20,785 nucleotides of DNA from a virus, in the IMG/VR virus record IMGVR_UViG_3300025101_000245, positions 1-20,785 of that record, one strand, 5' to 3'. Below are positions 12,685 to 20,401 of the stretch, one piece after another (within the stretch, counting starts at the first letter, position 1; each line of letters opens with the position of its first letter). The notes under the pieces are model-generated. The model was not told where the DNA came from and ran no database searches. It saw only the letters and a list, made by a program, of their open reading frames with translations. Both the position numbers and the translations under genes were made by a program.

Positions 12685-14374
12685 ATGGAAAAACTTTCTC
12701 TCGACAGGCGATCACTGGACAGAGGTTGATTTTCTACAACACAACACAAATTTAATAATCGGAACTAATGGGTCAGGTAAGTCTACAATGTTAGATGCCC
12801 TGACTTTTGTGCTGTTTAATAAACCATTTCGTAAGATCACTAAATCACAGTTGATCAATACAACTAATGAAAAGGGTACACTGGTTGAGATTGAATTTGA
12901 TGTAAATGCGAAAGATTATTTGATTCGTAGAGGTATCAAACCAAATACCTTTGATATTGAAGTAAATGGTACACCACTTCACCGAGAAGCTGATGACCGA
13001 TCAAATCAACGGATACTTGAAGAAACGATACTGAAAGTAAACTATAAGTCTTTCACGCAGATAATTATACTGGGTAGTAGCACTTTTGTTCCATTCATGC
13101 AGTTGAATGCACCGAATCGAAGAGAGGTAATTGAAGATCTATTAGATATTCGCATCTTCTCCTTTATGAATAATTTACTGAAGGACAAGATAAGAGAGAA
13201 AAAGGAAAAAGTAAGATCTCTTAATCTAAAGAAAGAAAATCTTTCAGATAAAATTAAGATGCAGGAAAAGTTTATCAAGGAGATAGAGGATCGTAGTAAA
13301 GAGGACATCAAAGATAAACAGGAGAAGATCAAAGTCCTTGGTGTTGAAGTTAACACCCATATGGAGCATACTGATGTAATCCAGGCCACGATTGAAAATA
13401 AGATAGTCGATCAGGAAAAGGTTACAGGAGCAGATAAAAAGTTACGACAACTTAACAATCTCAAGGGTAAAATATCCAATAAGGTATCAACCATAACCAA
13501 AGAACACAAATTCTTTACGGATAATACTGTATGTCCGACCTGTGATCAGGATATAGAAGAATCGATTAGGTTAAATAGAATTGCTGATGCTCAAGATAAA
13601 GCAAAGGAGTTGCAATCTGGTTATAAAGAACTAGAGGAAGCAATTCAAAAAGAAGAGGACAGAGAGCGTCAGTTCACCACACTCACAAAGGAGATTTCTA
13701 AACTCAATAATGATATTTCTCAAAACAATACTAAAATCTCAGGTTGTCAACGACAGATCAGAGATTTGGAATCTGAAATTCAAAAATTTACCGAGCAACT
13801 TAAAAACAGAAATTCTGAACATGAGAAACTAACCGAGTTCAAAGAAAGTCTTCAAACAACTATTACCGAATCATCTGAGAAGAATCAAGACATTGTGCAT
13901 CACGATTTTGCATATTCACTCTTGAAAGATGATGGTGTTAAGACGAAGATTATAAAAAAGTATCTACCATTTATCAATCAACAGGTAAACCGTTATCTGC
14001 AGATGATGGACTTCTATATCAATTTTAAATTGAATGAGGAGTTCAGTGAAACTGTAGAGTCACCAATTCACGAAGACTTTTCATATGCCTCATTTAGTGA
14101 GGGTGAAAAGATGAGAATTGATTTGGCATTATTGTTTACTTGGAGAGAAGTGGCCAGAGTCAAGAACTCTGTCAATACTAATCTATTAATTATGGATGAA
14201 GTATTTGATAGTTCTCTTGATGGTTTTGGTGTGGATGAATTTATGAAAATTATTCGTTTTATAATTAAGGATGCAAACATCTATGTTATATCTCACAAAT
14301 CAGACTTACACGACAAGTTTGAGAATGTCATCAAATTCGATAAAATCAGAGGTTTCAGTAAAATTGTATCATAA
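12662..14374 (+). CDS. 46: Recombination endonuclease subunit gp46 (Rad50-like ATPase)
   Basis: A 570-aa SMC/Rad50-like ATPase (T4 gp46 560 aa). Walker A is GTNGSGKS at 34-41. Long coiled coil flanks a zinc-hook CPTC at residues 291-294. The ABC signature FSEGEKMR is at 478-485, and Walker B LLIMDEVFDSSLD contains D512-E513. The H-loop is ISHKSD near the C-terminus. Together with gp47 it resects double-strand ends. The ATG at 12662 gives the typical start MIRFKKIRWKNFLSTG and overlaps the preceding small gene by 23 nt. The stop overlaps a weak late-promoter-like CATAAATA at 14370-14377. Confidence 0.96.
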   Translation: MIRFKKIRWKNFLSTGDHWTEVDFLQHNTNLIIGTNGSGKSTMLDALTFVLFNKPFRKITKSQLINTTNEKGTLVEIEFDVNAKDYLIRRGIKPNTFDIEVNGTPLHREADDRSNQRILEETILKVNYKSFTQIIILGSSTFVPFMQLNAPNRREVIEDLLDIRIFSFMNNLLKDKIREKKEKVRSLNLKKENLSDKIKMQEKFIKEIEDRSKEDIKDKQEKIKVLGVEVNTHMEHTDVIQATIENKIVDQEKVTGADKKLRQLNNLKGKISNKVSTITKEHKFFTDNTVCPTCDQDIEESIRLNRIADAQDKAKELQSGYKELEEAIQKEEDRERQFTTLTKEISKLNNDISQNNTKISGCQRQIRDLESEIQKFTEQLKNRNSEHEKLTEFKESLQTTITESSEKNQDIVHHDFAYSLLKDDGVKTKIIKKYLPFINQQVNRYLQMMDFYINFKLNEEFSETVESPIHEDFSYASFSEGEKMRIDLALLFTWREVARVKNSVNTNLLIMDEVFDSSLDGFGVDEFMKIIRFIIKDANIYVISHKSDLHDKFENVIKFDKIRGFSKIVS

Positions 14375-14400
14375 ATATTTTTAATAGTACATATTAGAAA

Positions 14401-14700
14401 ATGTTATCAACTCAGTATCGTCTTCGATTAGAAGGCATTTGTAAATCCATAGCAGCAGGAACGGAAGTGAGTATAGACGATATGATTTGGGCCCAAAAAT
14501 TATCTAAGGCAAATACATCCGCAAGGGGTATGTTACAACAGGCAAGAAGACTATCAGCAAATCCGAACGATTCTTTTTTGAATAACTTGAATATTGGAGA
14601 CCCCGATTCAAGTAATCACCGTAGGGGTTTCGGTTCACCAGATGAGATCGTAGACTGGTTTCATCAAGAACGTAGTGACGATTGGAGACAGAGAGACTAA
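14401..14700 (+). CDS. Conserved small protein, unknown (99 aa)
   Basis: A 99-aa mildly basic protein: MLSTQYRLRLEGICKSIAAG followed by VSIDDMIWAQKLSKANTSAR, GMLQQARR and a polar tail ending in WFHQERSDDWRQRD. The N-terminal 60 residues look like an all-helical domain. The pattern VSLxDMIWAQKLAKANxSAxxML is familiar from other cyanophages, but I know no function. It begins 26 nt after the gp46 stop, behind the degenerate late octamer CATAAATA at 14370-14377. It ends with TAATG into the next small gene. The tail contains a local Gly/Asp/Ser stretch likely disordered. Confidence 0.75.
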   Translation: MLSTQYRLRLEGICKSIAAGTEVSIDDMIWAQKLSKANTSARGMLQQARRLSANPNDSFLNNLNIGDPDSSNHRRGFGSPDEIVDWFHQERSDDWRQRD

Positions 14701-14882
14701 TGGACACTCAGGCTATGACGTATGGGAGTAAGGGAACTCCCGAAGATATACAGAGACAACGGGATGCAATCCCACCAATGGAAGTCAATAAAATGAATCT
14801 GATATCGGATGCTCTAAAGAAGGAACTAAAAGAACTTATAAACGAAGTTTTAGATGAAAGAGATAATCGATTTTCTTTTTAG
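14700..14882 (+). CDS. Small protein, unknown (60 aa)
   Basis: The ATG at 14700 shares its A with the preceding stop (TAATG); I prefer this over a TTG 18 nt upstream. The 60 residues are MDTQAMTYGSKGTPEDIQRQ, RDAIPPMEVNKMNLISDALK and a C-terminal amphipathic helix KELKELINEVLDERDNRFSF. That helix may mediate dimerisation or partner binding. No family is recognised. The gene closes the 47-46 transcription unit. Three bases after its stop the GACAGTT element and then a terminator begin. Confidence 0.65.
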   Translation: MDTQAMTYGSKGTPEDIQRQRDAIPPMEVNKMNLISDALKKELKELINEVLDERDNRFSF

Positions 14883-14885
14883 ATA

Positions 14886-14907
14886 GACAGTTCACAAAGT
14901 GTCCACT
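14886..14907 (+). promoter_or_regulatory. Repeated intergenic element, copy A (GACAGTT-N5-AGTGTCCACT)
   Basis: This 22-nt element begins 3 nt after a stop codon. An identical half-site pattern occurs at 17198-17219. GACA and TGTC can pair as a short stem. It is followed by a terminator and, 50 nt from its start, by TATAAT. The function is unknown; it could be a protein-binding site, an RNA hairpin or a processing signal. Confidence 0.6.
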
Positions 14908-14909
14908 CA

Positions 14910-14933
14910 ACCGTCCTTCGTGGCGGTTTTGTT
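14910..14933 (+). terminator. Intrinsic terminator before the VWA gene
   Basis: ACCGTC (14910-14915) pairs with GGCGGT (14922-14927) as a 6-bp stem with one T-G pair, around a 6-nt loop, and is followed by TTTGTT. It ends the 47-46 transcription unit just before the next promoter. Confidence 0.75.
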
Positions 14934-14935
14934 AT

Positions 14936-14941
14936 TATAAT
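14936..14941 (+). promoter_or_regulatory. -10 element TATAAT before the VWA gene
   Basis: A perfect TATAAT lies 23 nt before the ATG at 14965. The -35 position falls inside the terminator hairpin and shows no clear TTGACA, so the promoter may depend on an activator or on the upstream GACAGTT element. Confidence 0.6.
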
Positions 14942-14964
14942 GAATATATCAACAGAGATCCCAC

Positions 14965-17193
14965 ATGACTATTCAATACGAAATCAAATCACAACTTGCT
15001 AAACTACTTGCTACAGAAGATCTAATTGTAGAGCACAAGAGAGTTGAGACTGCTTGTTTCAATGTTGCTACTCGTGTTCTTACATTACCTGTTTGGGATA
15101 CTACAGATAAAGTTCTTGACATGCTAGTGAGTCATGAAGTTGGCCATGCACTCTACACACCTAATAGAGATTGGTGGTTGGAGAAAGAATGGAAAATGAA
15201 TCCATCATTTGTAAACATCGTAGAAGATGCTCGTATTGAAAAGATGATGAAGCGTCGTTATGAAGGTATCTCTAAGACATTTTTCAAAGGATATTCTGAG
15301 TTAGTAATACAGGATTTCTTTCAAGTAGATGGTAAAGATATTACTGAAATGAATCTTGCAGATCGTATTAATCTACACTACAAGATCGGTACACATCTTG
15401 ATATTCCTTTTGCAGATGATGAGATTCTTTTTGTAAGAAGAATTGATACATGTGAGACATTTGATCAGGTTCTTCAGATCTCTCAGGATCTTTTTGATTA
15501 CTGTCAAGAGCAGTTTGATAAGCAGAAAGAGGCATTGGAGAATGAATCTTCTGACTTGGAACCAGTTGATGAAGCAAAGGATGGTGAAAAGACAGATGCT
15601 CAAGGTTTATCTGAATCTGATTCTGAAGATCAAGGTAGTAATGATCGTCCAGATTTAGGTGAGGACAATACAGAATATGAATCTGATGGTGATTCTTCTG
15701 AACTCAATCCTAATCCAAGTGATCTTCCTATTGGTGGTCAGGAAGCTGGTGCTGCTGATATGGGAGAACTCAAGATTGAAACTGCTGACGCATTAGCAGA
15801 TGCACTCAAGAATCTTGCCCAGACAGAAGGTAGAGAGAATGTATATGTAGAGTTACCAAAGTTGAATCTAGATAATATTATCATTTCTAATGAAGAGATT
15901 CATGAAGATATTGAGAAGTTGCATGCTGAGATTCAAAAACCTATTTCTACTCCTGTTAAGGATTTTGACTTTACTTTTGCCCAACTACAAAATACATATG
16001 ATTTTCTACAGGATATAGATAAGGACTTTGCTAAGTTCAAAAAGTCTGCACAAAAGGAGGTAAACTATCTTGTCAAAGAATTTGAAAGACGCAAATCTGC
16101 AGGAGCTTATGCTCGCACTACTACTAGTCGCACTGGTATCCTTGACACCAAAAATCTTCACACTTATAAGTTCAATGAAGACTTATTTAAAAAGATCTCT
16201 ATCGTGCCCGATGGCAAAAACCACGGACTAGTATTTGTTCTTGATTGGTCAGGATCTATGAGTCATGTAATGCAGGATACAATCAAGCAATTGTACAATC
16301 TTGTTTGGTTCTGCAAGAAGGTTCAGATTCCTTTTGAAGTCTATGCTTTTACAAGTAGTTACAACAAGGGTGAGGAAAGAAGAGGGTTTTACAAAGAGAG
16401 ATCTGGTCTCATTTCTATGGATGGAAACTTTTCGATGATGAATCTTCTTTCTAGTAAAGTTCGCTCAAAAGATTTTAATCAGCAACTGATTAATCTTTAC
16501 AGAGTCGTATCTTCATTCAGAGGATGGCACAATACCAAAGTTATTCCCATTGGTCTGAATCTATCTGGTACACCTTTGAATGAGGCCGTTATTACTCTTC
16601 ATGATATCATTCCTCAGTTCCAAAAAGAGACTGGTGTTGAGAAAGTAAATTGTGTAATACTTACTGATGGTGAAGCACAATCAACTTCATATCATCGTGA
16701 GATTCAGAGAAGATGGGAAGACGAACCATATATTGGTAGAAACACTATTGGTAGTGGTGTATTTCTTCGTAATCGTAAGACAGGTAGATCTTCTTCTTTT
16801 GGTAATGAGTGGTATGGATATACTAAGGTATTTCTAAGAGACATATCACAAACTTTTCCTGATGTAAACTTTGTTGGTATTCGTTTGATGGATGCAAGAG
16901 AGGGTTCACGTTTCATCCTATGCAATCAGCAGGGTGATGATTACACAGAGGGTAGTTTCTATAAAACTAAGTTAGCTGAGTGGAGGAAGAACAAGTCCTT
17001 AGTTCTTGATAACAAAGAGGCAGGATTTGATGTTTATCTTGGATTATCAACATCTGCGATGAACAATGATACTGAGTTTGAAGTAGCAGAGGATGCAACC
17101 AAAGCACAGATCAAATCTGCGTTCACTAAGACTCTTAAGAACAAGAAGATGAACAAGAAGATTCTTAGTAAATTTGTAGAGATGGTAGCATAA
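14965..17193 (+). CDS. CobT-like VWA-domain protein with N-terminal HExxH metallopeptidase motif
   Basis: A 742-aa protein. HEVGH at residues 57-61, with NIVEDARIE (84-92) after it, looks like a zincin site, with Glu87 a likely third ligand. Residues about 190-280 are an acidic, Ser/Asp/Gly-rich linker. A VWA domain follows, with the MIDAS motif DWSGS at 427-431, a later Thr (SGT near residue 535) and LTDGE at 566-570. The domain order matches the VWA partners of MoxR/CobS-type AAA+ ATPases, including CobT. The next gene is a CobS-like ATPase, so the two probably work as a remodelling or chelatase-like complex. A cobalt-chelatase role is only by family name. The 3' end lies 4 nt before a copy of the GACAGTT element. 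Confidence 0.87.
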   Translation: MTIQYEIKSQLAKLLATEDLIVEHKRVETACFNVATRVLTLPVWDTTDKVLDMLVSHEVGHALYTPNRDWWLEKEWKMNPSFVNIVEDARIEKMMKRRYEGISKTFFKGYSELVIQDFFQVDGKDITEMNLADRINLHYKIGTHLDIPFADDEILFVRRIDTCETFDQVLQISQDLFDYCQEQFDKQKEALENESSDLEPVDEAKDGEKTDAQGLSESDSEDQGSNDRPDLGEDNTEYESDGDSSELNPNPSDLPIGGQEAGAADMGELKIETADALADALKNLAQTEGRENVYVELPKLNLDNIIISNEEIHEDIEKLHAEIQKPISTPVKDFDFTFAQLQNTYDFLQDIDKDFAKFKKSAQKEVNYLVKEFERRKSAGAYARTTTSRTGILDTKNLHTYKFNEDLFKKISIVPDGKNHGLVFVLDWSGSMSHVMQDTIKQLYNLVWFCKKVQIPFEVYAFTSSYNKGEERRGFYKERSGLISMDGNFSMMNLLSSKVRSKDFNQQLINLYRVVSSFRGWHNTKVIPIGLNLSGTPLNEAVITLHDIIPQFQKETGVEKVNCVILTDGEAQSTSYHREIQRRWEDEPYIGRNTIGSGVFLRNRKTGRSSSFGNEWYGYTKVFLRDISQTFPDVNFVGIRLMDAREGSRFILCNQQGDDYTEGSFYKTKLAEWRKNKSLVLDNKEAGFDVYLGLSTSAMNNDTEFEVAEDATKAQIKSAFTKTLKNKKMNKKILSKFVEMVA

Positions 17194-17197
17194 ATAG

Positions 17198-17219
17198 GAC
17201 AGTTAAAAAAGTGTCCACT
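17198..17219 (+). promoter_or_regulatory. Repeated intergenic element, copy B (GACAGTT-N5-AGTGTCCACT)
   Basis: This matches copy A at 14886-14907 in all 17 defined positions, with the 5-nt centre differing. It begins 4 nt after the VWA stop codon. GGACA (17197-17201) and TGTCC (17212-17216) can form a 5-bp stem with a 10-nt loop. TATAAT follows 49 nt from its start, the same spacing as in copy A within 1 nt. Confidence 0.62.
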
Positions 17220-17221
17220 GA

Positions 17222-17242
17222 GGGGTCACAAGACCCCTTTTT
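17222..17242 (+). terminator. Intrinsic terminator before cobS
   Basis: A perfect 6-bp GC-rich stem, GGGGTC (17222-17227) with GACCCC (17232-17237), closes an ACAA loop and is followed by TTTTT. It separates the VWA gene from cobS. Confidence 0.9.
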
Positions 17243-17268
17243 CAGTTATAATAAGTACATAACTGAAA
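17240..17268 (+). promoter_or_regulatory. cobS promoter -10 (TATAAT) within a 10-bp inverted repeat
   Basis: TATAAT (17247-17252) lies 29 nt before the ATG at 17282. It overlaps the left arm of a perfect inverted repeat, TTTCAGTTAT (17240-17249) and ATAACTGAAA (17259-17268), with a 9-nt centre. Such an arrangement suits a dimeric repressor covering the promoter, or a hairpin at the 5' end of the transcript. Copy A of the module does not show this repeat. Confidence 0.6.
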
Positions 17269-17281
17269 CCCCTTTATTATT

Positions 17282-18394
17282 ATGACATTCGAGTTAAAGA
17301 TGACTAAAGAGCAAGTCGTAGCAAAATTACGCGATCTATACGGTACAGAATTTACTACTCCTGATGTGAGAGCATTCTGTGCTATGAATGACATTTCATA
17401 TTCAACTGTTACAAAGAAGTTGAAAGAGTTCAAAGTAACTAAAGGTAAGTGGAATCTAGAAGTAACACCTACTGCAGTTCAAGAGATTGAGAGATCTTTC
17501 AATGCACCTTCAGTTCTTCCACCACAGGTTCAAAACTTAGTTCCTTCTGAGGATGATACCTTTGTCAAGTTTGGCCCATTTACTGATGTCAAAAAGATCA
17601 TTCAGTCCAAGCAATTCTATCCTGCGTTCATTACAGGATTATCTGGTAATGGTAAGACCTTCTCTGTAGAACAGGCATGTGCTCAACTAAATAGAGAGTT
17701 GATCAGAGTTAATGTAACTATAGAGACAGATGAAGACGATCTTATTGGTGGGTTTCGTCTTGTTGATGGCAATACTGTTTGGCACAATGGGCCAGTTATC
17801 GAATCTTTGGAGAGGGGAGCTATACTCCTTCTAGATGAGATCGATCTAGCATCTAACAAGATCTTATGTTTACAGTCTATTCTTGAGGGCAAAGGTGTCT
17901 TCTTGAAGAAGATAGGAAAGTGGGTAAAACCTGCTGCAGGATTCAATGTGATTGCAACTGCAAACACTAAAGGTAAAGGATCTGATGATGGTAGATTCAT
18001 TGGTACTAACGTATTGAATGAAGCATTCTTAGAAAGATTCCCTGTAACATTCGAGCAATCATACCCTCATCCAAAGATAGAGGAGAGAATGCTACGTCTA
18101 CACTCTGCTAGTGTAGGTGTTTATGATGATAAGTTCATCAAGAAACTTGTTGACTGGGCAGACATCATTCGTAAGACATTCTATGATGGTGGTATTGAAG
18201 AGATCATTTCTACTCGTCGTTTAGTTCACATCATTCGTGCAATGTCTATCTTCAAAGATAAGGCAAAAGCAATTGAAGTTTGTGTCAATCGTTTTGATGA
18301 CGAAACAAAGCAGTCATTTATGGAATTGTATGATAAAGTAGATGCAGACGTTGATTTTGATAAAGATGCTAATGAATCTTTGGAACAAGTATAA
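17282..18394 (+). CDS. cobS: CobS-like AAA+ ATPase
   Basis: A 370-aa MoxR/CobS-type AAA+ protein. The N-terminal 75 residues look like a small helical DNA- or partner-binding region (TTPDVRAFCAMNDISYSTVTKKLKEF). The ATPase core follows: Walker A GLSGNGKT at 119-126, the loop TDEDDLIGGFRLVDG (149-163), Walker B ILLLDEID at 181-188, sensor 1 NVIATAN at 222-228, and NEAFLERFPV with candidate finger Arg252. This family is routinely called cobS in cyanophages. Cobaltochelatase also needs CobN and CobT, and here a CobT-like VWA gene lies directly upstream. The phage pair may act on another target. The last 23 nt overlap the bilin reductase gene. Confidence 0.88.
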   Translation: MTFELKMTKEQVVAKLRDLYGTEFTTPDVRAFCAMNDISYSTVTKKLKEFKVTKGKWNLEVTPTAVQEIERSFNAPSVLPPQVQNLVPSEDDTFVKFGPFTDVKKIIQSKQFYPAFITGLSGNGKTFSVEQACAQLNRELIRVNVTIETDEDDLIGGFRLVDGNTVWHNGPVIESLERGAILLLDEIDLASNKILCLQSILEGKGVFLKKIGKWVKPAAGFNVIATANTKGKGSDDGRFIGTNVLNEAFLERFPVTFEQSYPHPKIEERMLRLHSASVGVYDDKFIKKLVDWADIIRKTFYDGGIEEIISTRRLVHIIRAMSIFKDKAKAIEVCVNRFDDETKQSFMELYDKVDADVDFDKDANESLEQV

Positions 18395-18992
18395 GATAGT
18401 CTTACACGAAGAGACTTTGGCCCTAAGACAGCAAAAGTGTTGGGCAAACTGGGAATCTAAAGGAATGAGTCTGTTAGCACAGACTTATTCCAATCCCTAT
18501 CTAATCAAGTCCAGAGAGGTTGAGATATGGAGTGATAAATGTTGTATTTACAATAACATATTATATCCAAAGACAGGGAGTAACCTTCCCTGTTTTGGTA
18601 TGGACTTAATGGGGTTCAATGAAAAGAAAGTTATCATCGTATTTGACTTTCAGCATCCTGTAGAAAATCATCGTTATTCTGTAGAAGGTTTACCGATAAG
18701 CAAAGGTGATTATCGTTTCTTTGAGGTAGGAAATCATTTCTCAGATAACATCTATGTTGCAAAGTGTGAGATGAAAGATGTTAATGATCATCTTGCAATG
18801 TTTAAGAAATACTTGACTAAGTATAGAGATATGCTAGAATTGGAACAACCAACTGGCCAAAATACCAGTTTATATAAAGACTTCGATGCTTATATGACCC
18901 GACTTGACCCAGTATCAGGTTTCCTGACTGGTAAGTTTGGTAAAGAGAAATCAGAAAGTCTTGTCAATGAATTTTTATTCAATTATGGTTAA
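18372..18992 (+). CDS. pebS: Ferredoxin-dependent bilin reductase, PebS-like
   Basis: A 206-aa bilin reductase. YNNILYPKTGSNLPCFGMDL (60-79), KVIIVFDFQHPVEN, GDYRFFEVGNHFSDNIYV (112-129), LTKYRDML and LDPVSGFLTGKFG match, from memory, the phage P-SSM2 phycoerythrobilin synthase PebS. Both catalytic aspartates are kept: Asp78 (PebS Asp105) and Asp179 (PebS Asp206). Similarity begins at Trp4 (W-x-x-Y, then CWANW for VWAKW). Thus the coding start must lie inside cobS, at ATG 18372 or possibly 18342. The protein lacks the roughly 20 N-terminal residues of PebS. PebS reduces biliverdin to phycoerythrobilin in two steps. A PcyA or PcyX activity cannot be excluded without alignment. No heme oxygenase gene is in the window. 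Confidence 0.88.
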   Translation: MNLWNKYKIVLHEETLALRQQKCWANWESKGMSLLAQTYSNPYLIKSREVEIWSDKCCIYNNILYPKTGSNLPCFGMDLMGFNEKKVIIVFDFQHPVENHRYSVEGLPISKGDYRFFEVGNHFSDNIYVAKCEMKDVNDHLAMFKKYLTKYRDMLELEQPTGQNTSLYKDFDAYMTRLDPVSGFLTGKFGKEKSESLVNEFLFNYG

Positions 18993-19512
18993 CGCATGGA
19001 GTTTAGCATGGGAGGTTTTGAACGGAACTATGGATGAAACATACCCAATCAAAGACAATGATTTTGAAGTCGATGGACTTGATTATGAAGTTAATTATTA
19101 TGGTGACTACATGGCAGATGTAGATGATCAAAGAGCACATCATTTTTCAACACAATCAGCAGAAGAACAAATGGATTACAAACCACAAAGAAATAATCAA
19201 TACAAATATCACGAAGAAGAAATTCTAAAGGATATTGAAGAATATGTTTCAAGAACATATCAAGGACACTACACAGGAACAAAACATGAGTTCCGTAAAG
19301 TACAAACGATTGATCTTATGGCAGCAAGGGATATTGCATCACATTTCTGTCAAGCTAACATATTGAAATATGGAAGTAGATATGGAAGTAAAGATGGTAG
19401 AAATAAAACAGACTTGCTAAAAGTCATTCATTATGCTATGCTACTATTACATTTTGATGGGCATTACGGAGAACCATCAATGCCTTCCGGCAATTTTGAC
19501 CAAATGCCTTAA
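18985..19512 (+). CDS. DUF3310-like protein, unknown
   Basis: A 175-aa protein from ATG 18985, overlapping the bilin reductase stop by 8 nt. An upstream in-frame start at 18937 would overlap it by 56 nt and adds residues unlike the rest. The acidic N-terminal half (NDFEVDGLDYEVNYYGDYMA) is followed by a C-terminal segment, MAARDIASHFCQANILKYGS then KTDLLKVIHYAMLLLHFDGH. This resembles DUF3310/SaV-like helical domains of phages, which have the pattern CxGNAIKYxxRxGxKx...DLxKxxxYxxLL. In other phages such domains accompany nucleotide-metabolism genes. No catalytic residues are evident. It is followed by gene 45 with a 1-nt overlap. Confidence 0.72.
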   Translation: MVNAWSLAWEVLNGTMDETYPIKDNDFEVDGLDYEVNYYGDYMADVDDQRAHHFSTQSAEEQMDYKPQRNNQYKYHEEEILKDIEEYVSRTYQGHYTGTKHEFRKVQTIDLMAARDIASHFCQANILKYGSRYGSKDGRNKTDLLKVIHYAMLLLHFDGHYGEPSMPSGNFDQMP

Positions 19513-20198
19513 TGAAATTACAAACTAAAATGACCATGAATTTAAGTGACAACACTGTAAACATCCTCAAGAACTTTGCAGGTATTAACAACTCAATACT
19601 TGTTAAACAGGGCAATCAGTTGCGTACCATTTCTGTTGCTAAAAATATTCTGGCAGAGGCAGAAATACCAGAAGATTTTCCAAGAGATGTTGCGATCTAT
19701 GATTTGAATCAGTTCTTGAATGGACTTAGTTTACATCACGATCCTGATTTAGATTTTACTGAAGATACTTATCTTACTATTCGTGAAGGTAAGAGAAGAG
19801 TAAAATATTTCTATGCAGATCCTCAAGTTATCATTGCACCTCCTGAGAAAGAGATTACACTTCCTACTGAAGATGTTTGTTTCCAGTTAGATAGTCAAGC
19901 ACTTGAAAAGATGCTTAAGGCTGCTGCGGTATATCAATTACCAGATCTATCTGCTATTGGTGATGCAGGTGTTGTTAAGTTAGTTGTAAGAGACAAGAAG
20001 AATGATACATCAAACGAATTTGCAGTTGTTGTTGGAGAAACAGATAAGAACTTTGTATATAACTTTAAGGTAGAAAATATTCGTATTATTCCCGGATCAT
20101 ACGATGTTATTGTATCATCTAAACTACTATCAAAGTTTAGTAATAGTAAATTAAATCTTACATACTTTATTGCGTTAGAACCTGATTCAGAATTTTAA
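19512..20198 (+). CDS. 45: Sliding clamp gp45 (DNA polymerase processivity factor)
   Basis: A 228-aa protein, the same length as T4 gp45. Recognisable blocks are MKLQTKMTMNLSDNTVNILK, NFAGINNSILVKQGNQLRTI, LAEAEIPEDFPRDVAIYDLN, QFLNGLSLHHDPDLDF and VIVSSKLLSKFSNSKLNLTY. It forms a trimeric clamp that tethers gp43 polymerase. In T4 it also acts as the mobile activator of late transcription with gp33 and gp55. It overlaps its neighbours by 1 nt at both ends. The clamp loader genes 44 and 62, expected downstream, are beyond the window. Confidence 0.96.
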   Translation: MKLQTKMTMNLSDNTVNILKNFAGINNSILVKQGNQLRTISVAKNILAEAEIPEDFPRDVAIYDLNQFLNGLSLHHDPDLDFTEDTYLTIREGKRRVKYFYADPQVIIAPPEKEITLPTEDVCFQLDSQALEKMLKAAAVYQLPDLSAIGDAGVVKLVVRDKKNDTSNEFAVVVGETDKNFVYNFKVENIRIIPGSYDVIVSSKLLSKFSNSKLNLTYFIALEPDSEF

Positions 20199-20401
20199 TG
20201 AATACATTTACTTTTACTGATGAAGAGTTAGAATGTTTAAGGGTTTGTGTGAGCAATTCACCAATCCCTTATGATATTACTAAGAAGAAAATTCCTGTTG
20301 ATATTTTAGAAAAAATAGGCCAACCTACTAAAATTCAAGAGGAAGGAATCGCTAAAATTAAATACGATCTAACACCTTACGGAATAACTGACAATGAATA
20401 A
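20198..20401 (+). CDS. Small protein, unknown (67 aa)
   Basis: A 67-aa protein, MNTFTFTDEELECLRVCVSN followed by SPIPYDITKKKIPVDILEKI and a polar tail. It looks like a small helical domain with two Cys. The family is not recognised. It starts in the TAATG of the gp45 stop and overlaps the next small membrane gene by 8 nt, so it belongs to the clamp operon. It may be a lineage-specific replication accessory, which is inference from location only. Confidence 0.68.
   Translation: MNTFTFTDEELECLRVCVSNSPIPYDITKKKIPVDILEKIGQPTKIQEEGIAKIKYDLTPYGITDNE

Noticed and set aside
14370-14377. CATAAATA at the gp46 stop as a late promoter
   Set aside because: It has one mismatch to the consensus and overlaps a TCA-TAA-ATA coding end; the same CATAAATA appears by chance at the VWA stop (17190-17197), so it is not listed as a feature.
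18342-18371. Upstream ATG as the bilin reductase start
   Set aside because: It cannot be excluded, but the added residues (MQTLILIKML) show no similarity to PebS and would deepen the overlap with cobS.
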